From contig NZ_LT670844.1 of assembly GCF_900141755.1 (NCBI RefSeq), positions 1,612,001 through 1,676,000 of the forward strand: a stretch of DNA of 64,000 nt, read 5' to 3'. A program made the translations under genes and the position numbers. The stretch is from Bradyrhizobium lablabi (GTDB taxonomy: Bacteria; Pseudomonadota; Alphaproteobacteria; Rhizobiales; Xanthobacteraceae). The notes under the pieces are model-generated. The model did not search any database, had not been told where the DNA came from, and saw only the letters and a program-made list of their open reading frames with translations. This document shows, in pieces, positions 35,343 to 42,664 of this stretch. How positions within the stretch are numbered: the first letter of the stretch is position 1; each line of letters begins with the position of its first letter.

Positions 35343-36125
35343 ATGAAGAAATTTTTCTTGGCTACGGTTGGTCTAGTAGCATTAGGCATAGCCGCTCCCG
35401 CGTCGGCCGCTGATCTTGCCGCGCGTCCTTACACCAAGGCGCCACCCGCGCCGGTCGTTGCGGTCTACGACTGGACTGGCTTCTACATCGGCGCCAACGG
35501 CGGCGGTGGCTGGAGCCACAAATGCTGGGATGTCACGAACTTCCGTGGACCTGTCGCCCCCTTCCGTGAAGGTTGTCACGATGCGACCGGCGGAGTGGTT
35601 GGCGGTCAGATTGGATACCGTTGGCAGAGCGCCGGTTGGGTGTTCGGTCTGGAAGCGCAGGGCGACTGGGCTGATTTGAAGGGATCTAATGTTAGCCTTT
35701 TCATTCCCCCTTGGACTAACAATTCCAAGATCGAAGCGTTAGGCTTGTTCACCGGCCAAGTCGGCTATGCTTGGAACAACGTCCTTTGGTATGTGAAGGG
35801 CGGCGCGGCCGTGACCGACGACAAATACCGAGGTACGGTGACCGCCACAGGCGTGCTATTCGATTCGGCGAGTGAAACACGCTGGGGTGGTGTCGTCGGA
35901 ACGGGCCTCGAATTCGGATTCGCACCGAATTGGTCGGTAGCGGTCGAGTACGATCACCTTTTCATGGGCAACCGCGGCATCACCTTCACATCGGCGGGCG
36001 TTTTGGCTGGCATCCCGGCCGGCAGCGTATTCCGCACCGACTCGATCCGTCAGGACGTTGATATGGTCACTGCGCGCATCAACTACCGCTTCAACTGGGG
36101 TGGCCCCGCCATCGGGAGGTACTGA
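35343..36125 (+). CDS. Omp25/RopB-like outer-membrane beta-barrel protein
   Basis: 260 residues. Signal peptide MKKFFLATVGLVALGIAAPASA, then DLAARPYTKAPPAPVVAVYDWTGFYIGANGGGGWSH, the hallmark start of rhizobial Omp25/Omp31 proteins. Repeated strand patterns follow (GGVVGGQIGYRWQSAGWVFGLEAQGDW, GLFTGQVGYAWNNVLWYVKGGAAVTD, GVVGTGLEFGFAPNWSVAVEYDH), ending ARINYRFNW. An eight-stranded barrel stabilising the outer membrane. GGAGA lies upstream of the ATG and a rho-independent terminator follows at 36154. Confidence 0.9.
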   Translation: MKKFFLATVGLVALGIAAPASAADLAARPYTKAPPAPVVAVYDWTGFYIGANGGGGWSHKCWDVTNFRGPVAPFREGCHDATGGVVGGQIGYRWQSAGWVFGLEAQGDWADLKGSNVSLFIPPWTNNSKIEALGLFTGQVGYAWNNVLWYVKGGAAVTDDKYRGTVTATGVLFDSASETRWGGVVGTGLEFGFAPNWSVAVEYDHLFMGNRGITFTSAGVLAGIPAGSVFRTDSIRQDVDMVTARINYRFNWGGPAIGRY

Positions 36126-36153
36126 TCTAATTTCCTATCTCCGGCAAACTTTA

Positions 36154-36180
36154 AGCCCCGGCATCGTCCGGGGCTATTTT
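36154..36180 (+). terminator. Rho-independent terminator of the Omp25-like gene
   Basis: AGCCCCGG-CATCGT-CCGGGGCT, an eight-pair stem, followed by ATTTTGT. It begins 29 bases after the stop codon. Confidence 0.85.
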
Positions 36181-36251
36181 GTACCCGCCTTGGCGGAATT
36201 ATAGATCGCGGGGATGTCGCAGTTGGGTCAAACCGCGGCAAACTTGCCGTC

Positions 36252-36430
36252 TCATTCGATCATCTCGTCGGCGGTGGCGAGGAGCGCTGGCGCAAAGGTG
36301 ACGCCGAGGGCTCTGGCGGTCTTCAGATTGATCACCAGGTCGAACTTGGTCGGCGTTTGCACCGGCAGGTCGGCCGGCTTCTCGCCCCTGAGGATGCGCC
36401 CGACATAGCCGGCCGCGCGCCTGCACATGC
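36252..36430 (-). pseudogene. Second C-terminal remnant of a Trp/Tyr-type ABC substrate-binding protein
   Basis: Minus-strand frame reads [56 protein letters not shown] and TGA (36254-36252). It is the last about 55 residues of the same family as the remnant at 33005, but differs in sequence, so the two are not a local duplication. Upstream codons are not homologous. Confidence 0.75.
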
Positions 36431-36738
36431 TCGTTCGACAATGCTTACAAATACTCCGGAGGCAGAGCGGATGAGCGCGAGATCGAAGTCACATCGGTGG
36501 CGCACCTCGGTAGCAGTTTTTTGCTACGAAATTCCAGGATCAAGTTACATCTGCAACAGTGGAATCGCCTGAACCGCGCAACGCGCGAACAACTCGTCTC
36601 TGAACTTAAATTTAATCAGGCGTCTCTCGCGCAGAGTTGAGCAACGGTGATGTCGAAGCCAATAGCGTTTCCCCGAAGCGATGACCATCTGCGCAGCGTG
36701 TCGTGGTTGGGAGCGAAATCTCTAACGGGAGAATGATC
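36431..36738. other. Intergenic stretch before the glycine-rich gene
   Basis: No gene seen. AT-rich parts around 36520-36620 may contain the promoter of the glycine-rich protein gene; no consensus boxes could be assigned. Confidence 0.5.
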
Positions 36739-37203
36739 ATGTTGCGTAAGACAGCGATCGCGTTATTGGCCGTTGCATCTGTTGGCCTGGCTGCGCCAAC
36801 GATGGCGTTGGCTCGCGGCGGCGGCGGTGGTGGCGGCGGCGGAGGCCACGGCGGTGGCGGAGGTGGCATGGGCGGAGGCCATGGCGGTGGCTTTGGCGGT
36901 GGCGGTTTCCATGGCGGTGGCTTTGGCGGCGGTGGCTTCCATGGCGGCTTCCGCGGTGGTGGCATGGCATTCCATGATGGCGGTTTCCGCGGCGATGGAT
37001 TTCGTGGTCGTGGATTCCGTGGTCGTGGATTCCATGATCGCGATTTCGGGCGCCGCCGCTTCGGATTCGGATTCGGCTACCCGTATTATGACTACTATGA
37101 CGACTACGCTTACTCTTATCCGTATGGATATGGGTATAGCTATTACCCGTATGGGAATCGATATGGCTCTTACCCGTACGCCTCCAGCTATGGGTACTAC
37201 TAA
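36739..37203 (+). CDS. Exported glycine- and tyrosine-rich protein
   Basis: 154 residues. Signal peptide MLRKTAIALLAVASVGLAAP ending TMALA, then a poly-Gly run, GGGHGGGF/GGGFHGGGF-type repeats (residues about 28-90), an Arg/Asp-rich middle (DGFRGRGFRGRGFHDRDFG) and a Tyr/Pro tail (YPYYDYYDDYAYSYPYGYGYSYYPYG). Such proteins are disordered and surface-associated; function is unknown. GGGAG lies seven bases before ATG 36739, which decides the start over ATG 36733. Confidence 0.75.
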   Translation: MLRKTAIALLAVASVGLAAPTMALARGGGGGGGGGGHGGGGGGMGGGHGGGFGGGGFHGGGFGGGGFHGGFRGGGMAFHDGGFRGDGFRGRGFRGRGFHDRDFGRRRFGFGFGYPYYDYYDDYAYSYPYGYGYSYYPYGNRYGSYPYASSYGYY

Positions 37204-37602
37204 AACAACGGCAGTTGCTATGTAGTTCGGCGATGCGTGCACACATGGCCGGCACCTGCAACTCCGTCAGGTGTGCAGCTGATGGACTGACGATCGCCAG
37301 CCGACCTCAGCGCTCTCGCGCTGAGGTCGTTGCGATTGCGGCGGTTCGCTAATGCGTCAAAGCTCTAAGGTCAGAGTTCAAGCGCCGATCATGGAATTTA
37401 CGAAAAGCGGAAGTTCATCGCGACATTGCGGTACATCCGAAAAGTCCCAGGAACGGACGAAGGCCCACACGTGCACTAGCGTCTACGAAGCGGGATGTGG
37501 CAACCGTAACGCGTTTGCCCAACATTGAAATGATGTCGTAGCGCGCCACCATCCACTGTCTCGCCGCCGCCGTGAGCAAAGCACCGGCAACTAGAGAGCC
37601 AT
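37204..37602. other. Intergenic stretch with one strong hairpin
   Basis: 399 bases between the glycine-rich gene and the hydrolase. It holds the hairpin at 37302-37329 and otherwise no gene or recognisable regulatory site. Confidence 0.5.
37302..37329 (+). terminator. Perfect hairpin, probable terminator of the glycine-rich gene
   Basis: CGACCTCAGCGC-TCTC-GCGCTGAGGTCG, a perfect 12-pair stem with a four-base loop, about 100 bases after the stop codon. Only a weak T-rich tail follows (TTGCGATT), so termination is likely but not certain. Confidence 0.6.
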
Positions 37603-38331
37603 ATGGCGAGCATCGAAGTTGGGCCGCAGACTTTACATTTCGAGGACACCGGCGGGAGCGGCCCGGCGGTGCTGTTCTGCCACAGCTTCACCATGAATGG
37701 CGCGATGTTTTCACCCCAGCTCACGGCTTTTGCCGGCCGATATCGCTGCATTACCTGGGACCAGCGCGGCCATGGTCAGAGTCCCGCTTCGGGCCCCTTC
37801 ACCCTCTGGGATTCAGCCCGTGACGCGCTCGCCCTTCTCGACCGACTAGAGATCGACCGCGCGATCTTCGTCGGCACCAGTCAGGGCGGCTTCGTCTCAC
37901 TGCGCGCAGCGCTCCTCGCGCCAGATCGAGTCCGCGGCTTGGCCGTGATGGGCACCTCGGCCGCGACCGAAGACCCGGTGCAGAAGACCACTCACGAGCA
38001 ACTCCATGCTGCCTTCTTGGGCTCCCCGGACGGGCCGCCCGAGCCGGTGCTCGACATGTTGGTCCAGGCCTTCTTCGGACAACGCTTCGATCCCGGCCCC
38101 TGGCGCGAGCATTTGCGCCGCCTGCCCAAGGACCGAGCCAACTATTCCTTCCGCGCGCTTGTCGACCGCGACGAGGTGGCGACCAGGCTGAAGCGGATTA
38201 CTGCTCCGACCCTAGTGCTGCACGGGTCCGCCGACCCCTACTATACGCCCTCCCATGGTGAGGAGATCGCCAAAGGCGTCGCCGACTGCCGTGGCTTCGT
38301 CCTGGTCGAAGGCGGTGCTTCCTCAGCCTGA
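37603..38331 (+). CDS. Alpha/beta hydrolase with a frameshifted C-terminus
   Basis: 242 residues. HSFTMNGAMF oxyanion strand, WDQRGHGQS, nucleophile elbow FVGTSQGGFVSL (Ser about 93) and TLVLHGSADPYYTPSHGEEIA with the acid Asp. The catalytic His should follow VLVEGGAxG, but here the frame reads VLVEGGASSA and stops. The next frame continues LSLTDPEPVNTAL and a third continues RRFMLVP up to about 38385. So two small indels have displaced the last about 20 codons and removed the catalytic histidine (normally GGAHG). Probably inactive. Confidence 0.75.
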   Translation: MASIEVGPQTLHFEDTGGSGPAVLFCHSFTMNGAMFSPQLTAFAGRYRCITWDQRGHGQSPASGPFTLWDSARDALALLDRLEIDRAIFVGTSQGGFVSLRAALLAPDRVRGLAVMGTSAATEDPVQKTTHEQLHAAFLGSPDGPPEPVLDMLVQAFFGQRFDPGPWREHLRRLPKDRANYSFRALVDRDEVATRLKRITAPTLVLHGSADPYYTPSHGEEIAKGVADCRGFVLVEGGASSA

Positions 38332-38719
38332 CCGACCCCGAGCCGGTCAACACTGCCTTGTACGCCGCTTCATGCTAGTCCCCGTCGCTAGGATCATCAT
38401 AGCGATTCAAACGGCATTGCGAAACGGCCCAGAAAATGTCTGCTCCGGGTCCATTTTCGGACTTTGGCGCGGTCTGAAACGATGTCCGCTCTGCCCTGAC
38501 CAGCCGATATCGCCGATCTCGAACATCAGCCCGGAGGGTCGATTGGCGACAAGCAAATTGGTCAGTATCGATGGACCCTTGGCAGCTAAGCGGCAGCGCC
38601 ATGAATCGACGGGGACTTCAATTGATGGCCAGCGATGACACCGCTGACGCTGGATACAGCGGCGGCGAGAATTGCTGCAAGGCGGCGCGTAGTCATTCAA
38701 TGCACGCTCGCAGCGCGGG
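38332..38719. other. Intergenic stretch holding the displaced hydrolase tail
   Basis: The first about 55 bases are the out-of-frame end of the hydrolase. The rest (GAAAATGTCTGCTCCGGGTC onwards) is degenerate intergenic text with no gene. It lies between convergent genes. Confidence 0.5.
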
Positions 38720-40129
38720 CTATTTTGCCGTTGGTGCGAGCCTCCTGAAATCCACGTCCGATGCCGCGGCAAGATAGGTGAAGGCCGACCACACTGCGAC
38801 CGCCTGGTCGAGCTGCTTCGGATCGATCTTGTCGAGCGTGTCGTCTGCGGTGTGATGGGTGTCGAAATAATCTAACCCGTCTTGGCGCAGTGATACCGCA
38901 GGCACGCCGGCTTTCTGTAGTTCACGGATGTCGTCCCCGCCGCCGAGGGCTGGCCGGCGATCGACGTTAGCGCCGAGCGGCGCAATGATCCGCTCTAGCG
39001 TGTGGCCGAAATCACTGCCGGCGGCGCCGCCTGGAAGCTGCACGGAATAGACATTCCGGGCCCCGAAATCTGCCTCGCCGGCCACCACGATCTTTCCGGT
39101 TTCTCCTTCGTGGGCTTGGGCATAGGCGGCGCCGCTGAAATTCATCTCCTCGGCGCCGAACAGCACGACACGGATCGTGCGGCTGGGTCGCTGCGGCAGA
39201 CCGGCGATCAGCCGGGCGGCGCCGAAGACGATGGCGATGCCGGCGCCGTCATCCGTGGCGCCGGTGCCGAGATCCCAGGAATCGAGATGTCCACCGATGA
39301 GAACGACCTCATCCGGACGCTCTGTACCCTTGACCTCGCCGACGACGTTCCAGGACGGCGCGTTCTCTTGAATCGTCGGTGTCAGCAGAAGCCGGATCCT
39401 TACCGGACCCAGCGCCGCCAACCGCTCGAGCTGCTCGGCGTCGGGAATGGCCAGCGCCGCCGCCGGAATCCGCGGCGCGCCGTCCTGGTAATTGAGGGCC
39501 CCGGTATGGGGCAGACGATGGCTGTCTGTGCCAAGCGAGCGCAGCAGATAGGCAACGGCGCCCCGCCTTGCGGCCTCGGAGGGACCGTAACGCCGGATCG
39601 GGTTAGCGGCGCCATAGCCGCTGCCGTCCTGCGCCCGCACCATGCGCTGGGTCACCACGGCGATTTTGCCGCTGAGCGATCCCGGAGCAGCCGCAAGCAG
39701 ATCGTCGTAGGTCCGAAACAGCGCGATCTCGGCCTCGATGCCGTTAGCATCCGTCGCGACCGAGCCACCCAACGCGGTAACAGCCAGATGCTGCGGCACT
39801 GGACCGACGATGTCAGCGCTTTCGGCGCCGCGGATCCAGGCTGGGAAGCTAAATGGCTCCGAGTGCACGTTCTCTAAGCCCGCAGCCTTCAACCTGGCCT
39901 CTGCCCATACCACCGCCCGCCTATGGGCTTCGGTACCGGCCAGACGCTGCCCGATCTCGGTGGTCAGCGCTTCCACGAAATCGAAGGCGGCGGGATCGTT
40001 GAGCGCCTTCTGTCCGAGGCTCGATGCGGTAACGACCAATGATTCCGAAGGCAGCGCGTCGGTGGCTCTTATCGTTGCTCCGGCGCTTGCCGCGAGGGCA
40101 ACCGCCACGACGAGAATGCGCAAGATCAT
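38720..40129 (-). CDS. Exported M28-family zinc aminopeptidase
   Basis: 469 residues. Signal peptide MILRILVVAVALAASAGATI, a PA-type insert (residues about 120-230) and the M28 catalytic domain: VLIGGHLDSWDLGTGATDDGAG (zinc His and Asp), VLFGAEEMNFSGA (Glu-Glu base), AGEADFG and LDYFDTHHTADDTLD (last zinc His). All metal ligands are visible. Cleaves N-terminal residues or dipeptides outside the cytoplasm. The short gene at 40141-40326 precedes it by 11 bases on the same strand. Confidence 0.9.
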   Translation of the reverse strand: MILRILVVAVALAASAGATIRATDALPSESLVVTASSLGQKALNDPAAFDFVEALTTEIGQRLAGTEAHRRAVVWAEARLKAAGLENVHSEPFSFPAWIRGAESADIVGPVPQHLAVTALGGSVATDANGIEAEIALFRTYDDLLAAAPGSLSGKIAVVTQRMVRAQDGSGYGAANPIRRYGPSEAARRGAVAYLLRSLGTDSHRLPHTGALNYQDGAPRIPAAALAIPDAEQLERLAALGPVRIRLLLTPTIQENAPSWNVVGEVKGTERPDEVVLIGGHLDSWDLGTGATDDGAGIAIVFGAARLIAGLPQRPSRTIRVVLFGAEEMNFSGAAYAQAHEGETGKIVVAGEADFGARNVYSVQLPGGAAGSDFGHTLERIIAPLGANVDRRPALGGGDDIRELQKAGVPAVSLRQDGLDYFDTHHTADDTLDKIDPKQLDQAVAVWSAFTYLAAASDVDFRRLAPTAK

Positions 40130-40140
40130 CTCCCCCGCTC

Positions 40141-40326
40141 CTATCGACCGAAACCTTGCTGGATTGCTTCCGCGTTTTCGCGTACGGCCTTGTTGGCGAG
40201 GCCGATGAAGATCGGAATAGCGACGATCAATAGCAAACCCATCACTAAACGCGTGCGGCTCACAAGGCGCTTAGGGCGCTTGATGTAATGGACGGTTGAA
40301 CTGTCGTTGTTCGTTTCGTTTTCCAT
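40141..40326 (-). CDS. Small single-span membrane protein
   Basis: 61 residues from ATG 40326 (MENETNNDSSTVHYIKRPKR). Basic juxtamembrane stretch, then one hydrophobic helix (LVMGLLLIVAIPIFIGLANK) and a polar C-terminus. Family not recognised. Closely spaced before the M28 gene, so possibly co-transcribed; the ribosome site is weak. Confidence 0.5.
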   Translation of the reverse strand: MENETNNDSSTVHYIKRPKRLVSRTRLVMGLLLIVAIPIFIGLANKAVRENAEAIQQGFGR

Positions 40327-40521
40327 GGTTTCAGCCCGTGTATGTCTTGAATCTTCCCCGCACATAGGCGTGCGATACAGCCTGCATTAGGGCGCGTACT
40401 CATAAATTTCGGGAGGTCCGCTTCGCGCCGAAAGCGACCGAGATCTTGCGGTGACGCAGTATGTCGCGATGGGTCACAAGCAGCCCATGTTGGCGATCTC
40501 GACAGTCCCAGAGTGCACGCA

Positions 40522-41229
40522 CTAAATTTGCGATTCCGTTTTCGATTCTGCTTTCGATTCTGGGCTACTTTGCCCCAGGCGTGGCTCTGTCCCAGCCAGT
40601 AGCCGCTGAATGTTGGCACGATGGCGCACAATCACGTAAATGCTACCTGCAATCACCAGTAACCGATAGGGCAACGGTTGCTCCAAGCCGCAGATGAGGA
40701 CGATCGCAGTCAACGCCGCTAGCATCGAACTAAGGGAAACAATCCGAAAAATAGCCAGCACAACGCCAAAAACCGTCGCAGCACCTAAACCTACTGGCCA
40801 AGACATCGCCAGCAACACGCCTAGCCCCGTCGCAACGGATTTGCCACCTGTAAAATTCAACCAAATCGAACGGCTATGCCCCAACAACACGGCAAGTCCG
40901 GCCAAGCAAACAGCCCAAGGCACCCAGGTTTGTAGATCAAGCGCTGTCGGTGGCGTGACGGACGGCAATGTATAGAACCAAGGATAAAACCAGCGGGCAA
41001 AGACGATCGCCCCCACACCTTTCAGCACATCTACCAGGAGCACCACCAACGCAGGCCATTTCCCCAGGGTTCGCAATACGTTCGTTGCCCCAATGGATTT
41101 GGAGCCATGCTCTCGGATATCAATGCCCTTGAGCAGTTTCCCCGCCAGATAGCCCGTGGGCGTAGAACCGAAGAGATAAGCGATCACCAATCCAACCACA
41201 CTCGCTATCCAGAAAACCATGGGATTCAC
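40522..41229 (-). CDS. plsY: Glycerol-3-phosphate acyltransferase, cyanobacterial-looking
   Basis: 235 residues, five to six membrane helices. PlsY motifs are present: FGSTPTGYLAGKLLKGIDIREHGSKSIGATNVLR (motif 1), GHSRSIWLNFTGGKSVATGLGVLL (motif 2) and VIVRHRANIQRLLAGTEPRLG (motif 3). It moves acyl from acyl-phosphate to glycerol-3-phosphate, the first step of phospholipid synthesis. GAGGTGA precedes the ATG. The wording REHGSKSxGATNVLRTLGKWPALVVLLVDVLKG and the LAGTEPRLGQ tail are those of cyanobacterial PlsY. The DNA is visibly poorer in G+C than its neighbours and the codons less GC-ended, both signs of transfer. Confidence 0.85.
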   Translation of the reverse strand: MNPMVFWIASVVGLVIAYLFGSTPTGYLAGKLLKGIDIREHGSKSIGATNVLRTLGKWPALVVLLVDVLKGVGAIVFARWFYPWFYTLPSVTPPTALDLQTWVPWAVCLAGLAVLLGHSRSIWLNFTGGKSVATGLGVLLAMSWPVGLGAATVFGVVLAIFRIVSLSSMLAALTAIVLICGLEQPLPYRLLVIAGSIYVIVRHRANIQRLLAGTEPRLGQSSPESKAESKTESQI

Positions 41230-41427
41230 CTCGACGCTCTAATTTCAGGCAATCATCATTTGGTCGTCTACGTCTTTGACCGCTATGGGTCATTCGCGAC
41301 CCGGTCGAGCCGACAGCAGGTCAAGCCATGTGCGCTGTGCCCCGAAAGCGGAAGTTTCCAGAGCACTAGCGGCTCTCCGCTAGGCCCTGGATACCCAACA
41401 GGATTTCGAACCCTTCGGATTAGCGCG

Positions 41428-41517
41428 TAGGGCGGATTCGTAATCCGCCATCTCTGCTCCGCTACAACCGCCGAAGCGGCGGGTTACGCTGCGCTAACCC
41501 GCCCTACGAATCTGCCT
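41428..41517. repeat. Inverted repeat unit GTAGGGCGG...CCGCCCTAC type
   Basis: CGTAGGGCGGATTCGTAATC at the left and GCGCTAACCCGCCCTACGAAT at the right pair with one another, with a nested AGCGGCGGGTTACGCTGCGC. A widespread type of intergenic palindrome in proteobacteria. Confidence 0.75.
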
Positions 41518-41569
41518 GACGGGCAAATCAGCAAAAACCTGTCCAGCCCCTTTTGCAAAAATATTCTGA

Positions 41570-41990
41570 TTTTCCGAAACCCCAAATCACTGCTATATCT
41601 CCCACCGTCCCGTCCCACAGAGGGGCGACACGCGATCGTCACGGCCGCGGGGCGGGATGCGGTGGACGCGGATGCGCCGATAACGAACGGCGCTGAGGCG
41701 GACGGCGAAGTCGTGTGGTCCTGACGCCCCGACGCTGGCGTCAAGTTCTTGAGAAGCAAGCTTCTCAGGGGCGACGGTGGCAAGAAAGCCCGGTCGCCGG
41801 GGAGAGCGCGAAGTAAGCCGTAAACCATTGCGCGGGGAGTGCTGGGTGATTCCGGTGTGACCTGACTAACGCGTGTGCGCTCTCACACTATCATTGCACA
41901 CGCGGCTATCGGGCGCATCGGGCGCCCGGCATTCCCTGCGCCCTCTGACTGGAGGGTAAGAAATCTCTCACAAACCTCGGGCGTATCAGG
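41570..41990. repeat. Long structured intergenic repeat, possible RNA element
   Basis: Includes CCCACAGAGGGGCGACACGC, GACGCTGGCGTCAAGTTCTTG, CAGGGGCGACGGTGGCAAGA and CGGGGAGAGCGCGAAGTAAG. It closes with a long stem: GCGCGGGGAGTGCTGGGTG (41830-41848) against GCGCCCGGCATTCCCTGCGC (41922-41941). I recall elements of this wording as frequent between genes in Bradyrhizobium and Rhodopseudomonas, where they are often mis-annotated as small proteins. Only one copy is in this window. The several hairpins suggest a structured transcript or a non-autonomous element. Confidence 0.55.
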
Positions 41991-42017
41991 CCGCGAGATC
42001 GCGAAATTGTGTTTTGA

Positions 42018-42051
42018 CGTCATTGCGAGAAGCCAACGGGTCGCAATGACG
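42018..42051. repeat. Short hairpin repeat
   Basis: CGTCATTGCGA-GAAGCCAACGGG-TCGCAATGACG: the same end sequence as the hairpin at 21950-22008 with the core trimmed to one arm. Confidence 0.75.
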
Positions 42052-42204
42052 GAGGACCAGCCCCCCGGATCGACGCCGCAACACCGGCCGATCAATTATC
42101 TTCCGCGCTGCAACGCAGAATCTTGATTTGAACAATTCCAATTTCCGGACCAACATCGCCCCCAAGGTTCACTCGATGGAATGAACCAAAAAAAAGGGAT
42201 CGCG

Positions 42205-42654
42205 ATGGCAAACCTCATAATTAATGGCAAAGCTTTCGACGTCGACGTCGAGCCGGATACGCCGCTGCTTTGGGCAATCCGGGAAAATATCGGCCTGACC
42301 GGCACCAAATATGGCTGCGGCATTGCACAATGCGGCGCCTGCACCGTCCATGTCGATGGCGTCGCGATGCGCTCGTGCGGCGTATCGGTCAGCGAAGCCG
42401 CCGGCAAACAGATCACCACCATTGAAGGACTTGGCGCCGAGGGCGCGCTGCACAAGGTGCAGCAGGCCTGGATTGCCAACGACGTTCCGCAATGCGGCTA
42501 TTGCCAGAGCGGCATGATCATGGCGGTGGCAGCGCTTCTCAAGGACAAGCCGAAGCCGACCGACCAGGACATCGACGAGGCCATCACCAATATCTGCCGC
42601 TGCGGCACCTTCCAGCAGGTGCGCGAGGCGATCCACGCCGTCGCGAACGCTTGA
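42205..42654 (+). CDS. iorA: Isoquinoline 1-oxidoreductase-type [2Fe-2S] subunit
   Basis: 149 residues. N-terminal plant-type ferredoxin cluster ([17 protein letters not shown], with RSCGV) and C-terminal helical cluster domain ([20 protein letters not shown]), the standard small subunit of xanthine-oxidase-family enzymes. Passes electrons from the molybdenum subunit. Start at ATG 42205 with AAGGGA upstream; the ATG at 42181 has none. Ten bases before iorB. Confidence 0.88.
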   Translation: MANLIINGKAFDVDVEPDTPLLWAIRENIGLTGTKYGCGIAQCGACTVHVDGVAMRSCGVSVSEAAGKQITTIEGLGAEGALHKVQQAWIANDVPQCGYCQSGMIMAVAALLKDKPKPTDQDIDEAITNICRCGTFQQVREAIHAVANA

Positions 42655-42664
42655 GGAGGCCATC

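Larger units (their letters stand above)
41230..42204. other. Long intergenic region filled with repeats
   Basis: 975 bases without a gene. It contains degenerate text (41270-41425), an inverted GTAGGGCGGATTCG / CGAATC-type unit at 41428-41517, a long structured repeat (41570-41990) and the short hairpin at 42018-42051. The iorA promoter should lie in the last 100 bases. Confidence 0.7.

Noticed and set aside
36773..37225. Long open frames on both strands over the glycine-rich gene
   Set aside because: They are products of the repetitive GGC/GGT composition; only the frame with signal peptide and ribosome site is credible.
41375..41412. tRNA-like 3' end (GGGTTCGAAATCC followed by TATCCA on the minus strand)
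   Set aside because: The T-stem has only about four pairs and no anticodon or D-arm precedes it; it also looks like part of common intergenic text, so an attachment site cannot be claimed.
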